Shown: in pieces, positions 38,801-50,800 of the stretch
Layout: the number at the start of each line of letters is the position of its first letter
Position numbering within the stretch: position 1 is the first letter of the stretch
DNA from: Lepas anatifera
Taxonomy: Eukaryota > Arthropoda > Thecostraca > Lepadidae
NCBI GenBank assembly: GCA_034440635.1
Contig: JAOTON010000204.1
Coordinates: 372,001-436,000 of the forward strand
Length of the DNA: 64,000 nucleotides
Reading direction: 5' to 3'
Notes under the pieces: model-generated
The model's input: only the letters and a program-made list of their open reading frames with translations
The model's database searches: none
What the model was told of the DNA's origin: nothing
Position numbers and translations under genes: made by a program

Positions 38801-41800
38801 GAGTTTGAGCGTGAAGTACTTTTTGGAATGCAGGTCCACCTGCCTTAACACGCGCATTGACGGGGGCGGGTACCCGCCCCCTCGGGTTTTTCGGAGACAG
38901 TAGAAAAACGGCGGCGCGCAGCGCCGCCGTACTTGGTATACCTTTTCCTCATCATTTTTCAACTTCTGTGAAAATTTTAAGGTTAGGTCATCTCAGGTCA
39001 GGTCACCAGTACAGGTCAAGTGTCCCGACCTAAAAAAGTTTAAGATAGCATAAGTCGGAGCAGGGTGAACTTATCCGATTGAAACTCATATCACATAATG
39101 GCCCCACCGAGTTCTCTAACATATGTTCCGGTATTTTTGATATCGATGACCTAAGGTCAGGTACGAGGCATGACCTCTCCATTGGAAATACATGGGAAAA
39201 ATAGTTTTTACGGAATAACTCAGTAACGGATGGTGATAGAGCATTTATTTTAGCTGCATTAGACTCGCCTGGGCTTTGTGGTTCTAATGATATGCATTTT
39301 ATATAATTTGACCCTGACCTGACCTCAGGTCAGGTCAAATCTTGATTTGACCTAGCAAGGTCAAATTATATATCATTCGATTCGGCTTGCTAAGAGGATT
39401 CATATGGTTCAAGTCGTTTTGCTCTATCTTTACTTGTTCAGATGTAATGCCCGAAAAACTGAATTTTACATGTTATCCCTATGACGGGCATGTTTTGACT
39501 CTCGTGACCTTAAATGTGACCTGACAAAAAATGGTTCAAATGTTTTCGATGGAGAAGTGGATGGGCAGCCCAACGCCGTTTACCGTTTTCGCTACCTACC
39601 GTGGTTCTCGAGATCTTAGGGGCGGGTCCCCCCGTCAATGCGAAGGTGGCTCAGACCCCGTCAATGCGCGTGTTAAGCCTAAGTGGAGAGGAAGCGTTGT
39701 GTGGCACATTTCGACGACAGAAGATTAGCAAAAAAGTTCCCTGAGTGCTACGGCACAGCAGCTTTAGCAGACTCAGAAACTACAGAAAACTTGGCGAGAC
39801 GGAGCTCAGCGCATACATGAGCTTATGGCGCGTAAGTGGGACGATTACTCTCAAATGCGCTTTCAGCCCAAGCTGTATTCAGGCAGAAGGGCGAGTTAAT
39901 CAGTACAGCAAATGAACATAGTGCTCGAAATACTGCACCGTTTCGTCACTGAAATCAATTCTCCAGCATGCTTGAAAGAAAGATACTAAAAAGGACGCAT
40001 ACACTCTACACTCTAGAAGTATCCATACTGTACTTATGACTGGAGATGGGGGGGGAGGCGAGTCATACTCCCTGGATTTTGCGTCTCCCGTGGAGTTTGT
40101 ACAGATTTTATATCACCGTAACAAGGTTACCTCACCCTCCCCGCTGTATCGAGGTGATATCCAGTCTTGGCTATAATCTATGGTTTCCATAGTGTACTTC
40201 CCGCTCAGAAACGTAAAAAATGTGGAAAGAATATGAAAATTGTGCATTTCCTAAATGCACAACTTATTATTTTAATCAGCTTAATGAACACTTTAGATGA
40301 AACATCGATCACGATGCTAATGTTGGGATGGACGGTACCGAATTCCTTTGTGGGGAAGTACAGTGCACGGTACTTGATAACATCACGTAGTATTGACATC
40401 AGCAGCTTTAGCATGTTGATACATACTTGGCCCCTACAAGAATTAACTTATTCATGCCGTGACAGTTACATTCACAAGTCACTTCAGAATTTACATCGTT
40501 AATGACTTGAATCATAAAGTGGTATCAAATGGCAGCACCCATTTCAAGGCCAATTACTGACACGATGTCGGCCCGGCCGTATAATGCCCCGGATTCCACG
40601 CAGGTACAATGGGGTCGACTTATGAATTTCCAATTCTGAGATGTTTTTTGCGCAACAGATAATTAAAACGCAAAGGGGTATATCTAAATGGGAGAGGGAA
40701 CAACAGTTAAACCCTGCTTAACAAAAGCATGCATTCAAACATTCTACTTCAGTAAACTCCAGATAAATGAACACGTGGTGCCATTACCAAACTAACACCA
40801 GACACCTTGGTACCAAACATTGCGCAAGTCACTCCGCGTAAACGGCTTGAGGCTGGATGTCTGATGAGGGTCGACTGTTTTCTCGGGCTGCGTTCCTAGA
40901 CATGGGGAAATTCTGAGCTGGCGGACTGCGATGTCACCGGTACCGCGCGGGTAAAAGCGAGGCGTTGATACAGTCACCAAACTGTATCCGAAAAGCCGAC
41001 AGCCTGCCGGACTAGTTACCACATCGGTGGCGGTGGATTCTCGGGTTTCTCCGTTACCAACTGACCCGTCTGCCCAGACACAGACGCCACACCATAACAG
41101 AAATAAGTCTACCAAGTGCAAACACACTAAGAACAGCCGACAATGCAATAAATCAAACACGTGCTCCGTGGACTTCAGTCCAGCAGAAGAATGTTGCAGA
41201 CGTTGTGGAGCATTGGTACGAAACATGGGCGCCGAAAGCGGAGGGTAGGGATGGAGAACGCGTCCCCTGTTGGCTAACCAGGGGGACGTCCCCCAAAAAC
41301 AATTTTGGTCCATCGTCATTAATGCTGTCAGGTACCAAATACGTTAAACATTCGCCTCTCCCGTTCAGCACCAGCCCGGGCCCGTCCCCCCCCCTGTAAA
41401 AATTCCATGGCGGCGCCCCTGGCCTGGTACGAAGACACTCGGTGGCCACAGTGATAGTTACCTCTTCAACTCAAGTGGGGAGGGGGAAGCACATCCTGAA
41501 CTGACAGAAAAATAATCAGCATCCAAATGCTTTCAGAATCGGTCACGCACTGGAAGAGAGCAGGTGGGTCACGGGTTGGTGCAGGATTTCCACACCAGGG
41601 CGAAATAACCCGGGGGCACCCGGGTCGGTGGCCCTCTTGAACCTCACGGACCCCTTCCCATTCTTCAGGTCATAGGTATTGTTCGCCAAAAAGGGACCCG
41701 GACCAAAGGTCAGACCAGAAACAAGGCACTGTGACAAAACTTGACAATCACACAAACGGTTTGTTTGGGTTTGCAACTTAGAAACAAATGCATCAGCCAT

Positions 41801-44800
41801 CTGGGTACACCCAGAGGCCCTCAACGGCGGTTTGCTCGTCCTCCGCGGTCAGCTTCATTACTGATGTTCTCCTTCCACCACCGGGTGGCGATGTGGTTGA
41901 CGCGGCTTACCCAGACTTGGCGACGGTAGTCATGTCGATGCTGTGGATACGCAGCTTGTGCGCCATGTCCTTCAGCTCCTGCTTGGTCTTGGCGTCCAAG
42001 GTCGTCATTGTGACGTTTCAGCGCGTTGCTACGATAGTGCTGAGGATTTTACAGTGACGTCGGTGGAAGCGCCACAGGTCCCGGCAGTTCTGGCGCCGTG
42101 CTGTGACTGTGTGCTACGTGGGTAATCCCCTGGGCCCCCGACCCACGCTCCCCGCGACTAACATCCACCTGGAACAGGTCGCATGCCAGGCAGCTTCAAA
42201 GGGCTCGATCAGGCGGAACGGAGCAGCCCGAATCGATCATTAGCCGGATTCCAGCCCCTCATAGGCATCGCAAAAAGCTGACCCCAGCACCGACGAAGCA
42301 TATCACTCAGTAACGACCAGCCCAGCACGTCACTCAGTAACGACCAGCCGAGCGCGTCACTCAGTAACAGCCAGCTGAGCACGTCACTCAGTAACGACCA
42401 GCGAGCACGTCACTCAGTAACAGCCAGCTGAGCACGTCACTCAGTAACGACCGCCCAGACGTCACTCAGTAACGACCAGCCGCACGTCACTCAGTAACGA
42501 CCAGCACGTCACTCAGTAACGACCAGCGAGCACGTCACTCCAGTAACGACCAGCCGAGCACGTCACTCAGTAACGACCAGCCGAGCACGTCACCGTACCA
42601 GTAACGACCAGCTGAGCACGTCCAGTAACGACCAGCCAGCACGTCACCAGTAACGACCAGCCGAGCACGTCACCCAGTAACGACCAGCTAGCACGTACAC
42701 AGTAACGCAGCCTGAGCACGTCACCCAGTAACGACCAGCCGAGCACGTCACTCAGTAACGACCAGCTGAGCACGTCACTCAGTAACGACCAGCCCAGCAC
42801 GTCACCCAGTAAGCCAGCCGCATGCGTAACAGCCAGCTGAGCACGTCACTCAGTAACGACCAGCCGAGCACGTCACTCAGTAACGACCAGCTGAGCACGT
42901 CACTCAGTAACGACCAGCTGAGCACGTCACTCAGTAACGACCAGCTGAGCACGTCACTCAGTAACGACCAGCTGAGCACGTCACTCAGTAACGACCAGCT
43001 GAGCACGTCACTCAGTAACGACCAGCTGAGCACGTCACTCAGTAACGACCAGCTGAGCACGTCACTCAGTGATGATCAGCCAGGCACGTCCTTCAGTAAC
43101 GATCAACCATGCACGTCACCCAGTAACGATCAGCCAAGCACGTCACCCAGTAACGATCAGCCAAGCACATCGCCCAGTAACGATCAGCCCAGCACGTCAC
43201 TCAGTAATGACCAGCCAAACACGTCACTCAATAACAGCCAGCTGAGCCGGCGGGAGGGCGTGGTCGCCGTCAGCCGTGACATACAGTTCGACCGGAGGCA
43301 GAGAGAGTGGTCACGACGCGCGGACAGACGGCCTACTAACCGGCCCAGATACCACGGGCAAAGGAGAGAGCACCGACCACGTGCTTTTTCCTGAGGGTGT
43401 CCAACGATCTGTTTGTGACTACAAGGGTCTGGTAAAAAGCGGATTATGCTTGCTTTCCAATGCTTGGACAACCGTCAAGTTCCAAAACTTGACAATTCGG
43501 CTTGGGTCGCTGGGAGAAATCCACCTCGACTTCATTAATCCAGCACTATTGTACGAAAATGAACATGCATGCAAGATAAACGTTTCGTCCAGGAAGTGAA
43601 AAAATTACACCTGAGGGATGAGTGGCTCAGTGGATAACTATACTGTCTCCTATGCCACCGGTCTCGGGTTCAAGTCCCGGCGGGAAGTCCCGGTTGAAAT
43701 TGCGTGCGGAAAGGTAAAGGGTAGAAATGTGCGAATTGTGAAGGACGGACCATCACAAACGAGACAACTCTGATACAATCCGGTCACTCCCAGGTCCCCC
43801 TCCCCCAGCAGAATCTAAGCCAACCCATCTCCAAATCCAAATAGCCGGTCCAAATTCAATGCGCATCAGTTTCCCTTGCGCATTGAATTCGAAGAGTTCA
43901 TTAAACAACGTGTCAGTGGCTGTCTGATATTCCATAAGTATCCCAGTCATTTGGAAATGGCTGGAAAATAATTCAGAAGCTTCAAACTTCAGGAAACCGA
44001 TACGTGGAAAAAGAGCCAAACTGTTCAAAAAGTATAATCCTAGCCAGCACGCGGACCTGACATTGCCCAGAATGTCAGGCCGACCCCTCCGATCCACCAG
44101 TGATCGGGGGATGCCCGGGTCCGTGGTGGTCCGGTCCCGTCCGGCCCAGACCGACGGCGCAGCTACGGCATCGCGCCCGCCTCAGGACGCGTCGCATGTT
44201 CTACTCCCTTTACAGCTGCCACTTTCCAGACTTGATAGCGAGCGCGGCGCCGTAATGTGAGGCAGCCGGCAGGGGCATGGCTGATGGGCGGCAGCCACCT
44301 GTGCCGTCTCTGCCTACAGCTGTGTACCCGCCGTCCCCACCTGACGCCGCCGCGGGGACTCACACGTGACACCTGAACACACCCCAATCAGGACGCTGGA
44401 CTCACCCAGATCAACCTACTGGACTCATGGCTCAGACCAGCCGACTGGACTCACTCGAATCAACTGACTGGACTTGCTCAGACCGAATCACTAGTCTTAC
44501 TCTGACCGAAACTTGCCCAGACCGAATCACTCGACTTGCTCAGACCAGTGGACTGGACTCTCAGATCAGTGGACTACTTTTTCAGATCGGTGTACTAGAC
44601 TCAGATCAGTAGACTGGACTCTCAGATCAGTGGACTGGACTCGCCCAGATTGGCAGACTGGACTCGCCCAGACTGGCAGACTGGACTCGCCCAGACCGGC
44701 AGACTGGACTCGCCCAGACCGGCGGACTAGACTCGCCCAGATCGGCGGACTAGACTCGCCCAGACTGGCAGACTAGACTCGCCCAGACTGGCAGACTAGA

Positions 44801-47800
44801 CTCGCCCAGACTGGCAGACTGGACTCGCCCAGACTGGCAGACTGGACTCGCCCAGACTGGCAGACTGGACTCGCCCAGACTGGCAGACTGGACTCGCCCA
44901 GACTGGCCGACTGGACTCGCCCAGACTGGCAGACTGGACTCGCCCAGACTGGCGGAGTGGACTCGCCCAGACTGGCGGACTGGACTCGCCCAGACTGGCA
45001 GACTGGACTCGCCCAGACTGGCAGACTGGACTCGCCCAGACTGGCCGACTAGACTCGCCCAGACTGGCGCTGCCGCCCGACTGGCGACGGACTGCCCACT
45101 GGCGACTGGACTCGCAGACTGGCAGACTGGACCGCCAGACTGGCAGACTGACTCGCCCAGACGGCGACGCTCGCCAGCGGCGACTGCTCGCCCGACTGGC
45201 GGACTGGACTCGCCCTGGCGCTGGACTCGCCGACGGCGACTGGACTCGCATGGCGCTCTCGCCAGACTGGCCACTGACTCGCCACTGGGACTGGACTGGT
45301 GGCGACTCCGGACTGTCAGACTGGACACGATGAGCTCGGCACACTGGAATGTCGTCAGGTCGAGTTTTTCACCAGTCAGATGCCTGGGGACTTCAGACCA
45401 CCGGCGCATCTAACCCAATTATTATCAGCTCACTGGAGACGTTTTTTGGTTCCATGGAATGGTTAGACCTCCAATAGGTATACAAATACCTATAGCGGGT
45501 TCCCGTTAACACACAGCGCACACAGAAGTGAAAATATAGTGACCGGTGCCAAACGCACAGACTGCGGAGGGACACTCGGGGGACGCTGTCACCGCCTTTT
45601 GCTCCTTGAGCGACTCGGCTCCTAACCGCAATATACAGTACGATGCAGCTAACGAGGGTTACTAACTGAGCACGACCAACTCCGAGCTGGCCACCACTGC
45701 GAAGATTTGCTACCAGCGCGACACCCCCAAAGCCTGTTACCACATCGATGAGAAAGTCTATTTTGGCCAATCACACGCTGGCTACGTCCAAAGCAGTTTT
45801 GCCGCTGATTCCACCTCCCCCCACTCACAAAAAACCGAGGGAGGTCCAAGCAAGCCGACCCTGTAGTCTTGTGCCGAATGTGTACCTCGGTCCTACTGGG
45901 GCGAGGGTTACACAAAGTTGAGCATACGCGAACTTTTAAATAGACATCGAAACCGGGGCAGAATTTCAGGACAGCATGAATTAAGCTGATCAGAAAACCT
46001 TCAAATCCTTAAATCCAAGGTATTCCAGAAAACCTCAACACATCCAAGCACTCTGATTTGGTCATATTGGTGTCTTGTGCTCATACTCCTGATAAAATAC
46101 AAGCACCAGATTTTTTTGTTTAACTGGAAGAATGACAGGGCCGCCAACGCACTTCTCGCGCTTATACCCACGGGCTTCTGCCCGGGAAGTAAACAGGAGA
46201 TTGTGTGCCCAGTTGGATGTGCGGCAGGCAGCTGGGTTTGCCCAGGCCACCACCGGACGCGACGCTCCACCGGACGTCGCCGCACCGCACATCCTGCTGC
46301 GCCGACCGGTCTCCAATCGCCACAGCTAACCCATCATTTGGCGGGCGTGCGAGAGCTGGTCCAAAAAACCGACATTCGAGAATAGATGTTTTTGACGAGG
46401 CACCGAAGTGATTGTTTCACCTGGCAGCGGTGTTCCATGTTGACGCTTGCCGACAGGGACGTACCAGCCCCAATTATGGAGCATTACCGGAAACTCGATA
46501 GACAGGCTGGTTTTACCTGGTGTCAGCAGGAATTTTGACCCATTTTTAACTAGAACCTAATTCTATAAACTTATATTCATTTTCCACGAGGTGCCATGTA
46601 AACATCCGTTGAAAATAGGTCATCGTGCCGCGCCGTAAGGAACCACTGACGGAGGCACCAGAGCGAGGGCAACGGCAAGCATTAATCATTTGACGGCGAG
46701 TGCACAATAGAAATCTTTCAATTTCCCAACATCTTATGGGTTTCATCTCAGCCAGTTCGTAGATACTATTATAGTAGACAGTGTCTGGAATCACTTTTCC
46801 ACAGAAGTGGTGTTCAAATTCAAGGGCGAAAGGACTTGCGCGTCGAAATAGGCCCCCGACTTTTTATAAAAAAATGTCCAGTCCTAAGCCAAATTCGGAA
46901 AGAAAGCTAAGAATAAATGGTAACAACCGGTGCAGAAGGCAAGAATGAGCCCAAACCCGATGCGTTTTGGTTCTAGCGGACAATTTGTGGGTCAGGAGCA
47001 GCTTGAAGATTGCCCGGGCCCCCTCACAGTTTGCCAGTGGAAACGCTTATGAGGAAGAAGATAAACACGCAGAGGCAAAACAAAACATATCTTCCAAAAA
47101 ACATGACTCAGAAGACCTCTTCCAAAATCTATCTGCCCTGAAGACTATATCAGGAAAGGAAAATACTCCAAGCCACATGTGTCAGCCACTGAGAAACATT
47201 TACAGATTCAGGAAGGGTTACTTCCGAGTGGGGGCCAGTAGGAAAAATAATGTAGGGAATCTTCTAGAAAAAACGGCATTGGGCAGTTTTTGGATTAAAA
47301 ATAAAAATAAATAATAAAGCAACGGATATTTCAACCGATAATCACAAACTTCAGGAAGGTTTGTGGAAAGAGGTAGTGCTCTACTCTGTACATACGGGAG
47401 ACTAATCCAATTCAAGGAAAGCCCACTTCTCCAGTCCACGTTTTAGACCTAACATTAACGACACTCAAGGCCAGGATACCGCTTGCGAGAGCAGCTTTCC
47501 GTTTCGCCTGCGATTACACAATTACTCCTACAGAAAAACAAGGAAAAGCTGAATCAGAAGCACGTTTTTACGTCTGGTCGGCACAAAAACAGTCACCCGG
47601 TGCCAACCCTGAACCACCTAGCGACCCGGCACGACCGTAGCCGTAATCTCGGATAGCACGCCACAGCCGTACCCAAAGCAGCCTGCTACCGCAGTTGACA
47701 AATTAACGCATCGTGGTTCACAAACGAAGTTTTGGCCTCAGTCGGAGCAAAGCACAATTCAGTAACTTTCGGACGAAAAGGTAACTCGTAAAATTCCTTA

Positions 47801-50800
47801 ATTTCCGCGCAGGTTACCTCCGACCGGCGTTCCACAAGCAAGACGCCCTTCAATTTTAGAAATATTATCTGGCCACAGCCTTTCCTGTGATCTGGTTCAA
47901 GCTCAGCCACCCGCATGTTTAAAAAGATATAATTTAGATTTGCACGCAATTGTCCAAAAATGGGTTTTAGCTTCATTTGGCATCAATATTGGGATGATGC
48001 CGCCACTACAGCACATCTAGACCCATAAAACAACCTATAGTTACAATGCACATGACTACTATTGTCACAAAATCGGGTAACTTCAGTTGGACCAGCCATT
48101 GTCCAATCCAGTACATTGCAGGGGCAGTTTATAGAGGATGGAAGGGGCTTCCCAGTCAGAGCCAGATGAGGGGGCTTCCCAGTCAGAGTCCGCAGAGGTA
48201 ATTTCCCCCTGTTCCATTCGGGTGACAAATGTGCGGATTTGCATAGGCAAACGTCTGTAGAATGCAGATGATTGTGCCGCACCAGCAACGTCAAGGTAAC
48301 TTCGGAAAGAAGCCCGAGCAACAGCATCTATGCAAGTAGGGTCAGACGAGACTTAAATCAATCGGCCTTCATCAGTCAGTTCATACGGGACCCACAGTTC
48401 ACCTGAGGAAATAAATTTCCCTGGACCAGTCAACCAACCCGATCACAACCCGATCCAGTCAACCAACGCGATCCAGTCAACCAACGCGATCCATTCAACC
48501 AAGCCGATCCAGTCAACCAACGCGATCCAGTCAACCAGCCCGATCCAGTCAACCAGCCCGATCCATTCAACCAACCTGATCCAGCTAACCAACGTGAGTC
48601 GGTGTATCGACCTGAATCCATCAATAAACCCGAATCAATCAGCCTGAATCCACCAATAAACTGGAACTATCAAATTAAGTCCGTCGATAGCCCTGTGGAG
48701 CGTGGGAACGGGATGACCCTGCCACAGTGCATACCCACGGTCCAGCCGACCCGCCCTGCTGTGTTGGTGGTCCACGTGTGTGGCACAGCGCCAGAACCGC
48801 CCGCCTCAGCTCACGCCCCACCCCAGACACGGACAGACACCGACTGAACGGGCGGCGCTGTCGTCGGCATCCAGCGCAGACGCTGTCTCCGGGCGCCCGG
48901 CCGCGCAGAGGTCAGCTCAGGGTCACCGGCGCACGCCCCAGGCACTCCCCGCGGCCACCTCCGCCTCAGCCAGAACACCGGCTCCGTCCACCTCTCAACC
49001 CTTCACTTCACTCACCCCGACCTTAAATAACGAGTACTGAGACCGATATTCTGTCCGCGAACTTGAACATACTGCGTTTCCGTGACACCTCCAACCAGCT
49101 TGAAACCCACCCCAGTGCACAAGAATGATCGCCTTTTGAGCAGTGCAGCTCGGTACAGTTCCTCACGACTTTGGGTCAAGCTAATGGAAGGGTAGAAGGC
49201 AGCCACGGGACCACAGTCCAGTTCGGTCAGCCACACTATCACTAACGTGGGTTCAGAACCAGGGGGCGGGATGCATCGGGATGCATCTCCCACTTTGGCA
49301 ACGGGGAACAATTTTCCCACTTTCATGGAGGCTCAGGCAGTGATAGTAGAGGCCACTGCGGCAGGACGCAAAAAGCGGCTGAGACAGCCTTGAAGGCTCT
49401 CAAACGGTAGTGAGAGGTCCAAAGACATTTTTCTGCCAGGATATTCGGAAACCAGAACAGAAGGCCATATAATTATCAAAGAGATCCGATTATGACAAAG
49501 AAAGGGGTTTACAATTTCCTTCGAGCGTCTCTGAAACGGCCAAGGAGACCTCAAAAAGGTATTTCAGGCCAAGTGCCGAAAACATGGCTCTAGGACAGAA
49601 AGAAAGAATACGGTTTAAGAGCCATGTTCTATAACTTGTAAAACCATCGGAAATGAGCTTTCTATGAAAACTATCTTGACAAGCGATGTGTTTACGTGAA
49701 AACACGGAGAAATTAGCTTTCCACTAAAATTATCTTGATAAGCGACATGTCTACGTGAAAACACGGAGCCTCAGATTTTGGGGGAAAAGTTATACCAGAG
49801 GCAAGCATAACCTGAGGCGCTGTCACGCGCGCCGATATCAGCCCGTGGAACGGTGTGACACACTCTTTCAGCGCCGATAATTCGACCAATCTCAATGTCA
49901 GCAGATACCCTTTTAATATCAGCAGTATCATTTGGGGATTCGCAATTACTTTAGACTGAAACATTGGGTTAACAGCTCAAAATTAGCAAGATTAAATGCC
50001 CACATTTAATGGATCATACATCATGGTCTGGGAAAAAGGACCATCATTTTTAGTTCATTTGCTTCAAGTTCATGCGAATTTTTAGTTTTACAATCGATCT
50101 TCCAAACTCTCTAACACCGTTCAGTTTTTTTCGTTTTTTCCTCCCTTCCATAGAACATGAGATTGAGGAGCAGTGGCGGATCCAAGGGGCGCCAAAGGGG
50201 CGTGGCTCCCACCAAAGCCTAAAATGGTGTATTTTGCCCCCTAAAGGACCAAATTTTGAAAGTTTTTTTCACATAATGTTTCGCTATTTTTCTCAATTTA
50301 GCCCCCTCCCCCATGACGTTGGTTTGGCCGACTCCAAAAGTAGCTCTTGGATCCGCCAATGTCGAGGAAGATGGAAAATCCATAGCCACTGGGGTGCTAG
50401 CCCCAACTGGGGGAGGATTTGAGCGGCACAACTCCGCACCCCTGAGGCGGGGTCATCACGGAGGACATGAGGTTACCAAGTATCGGAGACTTGGCTCAAA
50501 TGCCTACTTCTCGTGTGCCACACCTGCAATCCCCTGCGCTTAAAGTTTGATACTCCACTTCCTGAAAGCGGATCCAATTGGCAAAATCACGCATCAAATA
50601 GTACTTTGTCCAATTTTCCACGAACGTGGAGGGATAAGCATATGCGCGTCAACAGAAGACAAAACGGAATTCATGTCCGTAGACTCCTTGGTTTTTAGGC
50701 AGTCTGATTTCTGTCAGACGATGAGCTACAGTTTCACTGATAACTTCCGTTCCCCTTCTGCCCGGAGCGTGCCTGGTGAGGGTGCTCCTGAACGTGTTTT

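Noticed and set aside
42822..43394. 190-codon plus-strand ORF with repeats of a QLSTSLSND phrase
   Set aside because: It is a translation of the 27-bp minisatellite (27 = 9 codons keeps frames open on both strands).
43615..43692. tRNA gene
   Set aside because: Box A and box B are present, but the 3' acceptor strand does not pair with GGGATGA, and it is homologous to a SINE head.
44750..45409. 219-codon minus-strand ORF rich in Ser, Gln and Val
   Set aside because: It is a translation of the 23-bp minisatellite; other frames over the same DNA are equally open.
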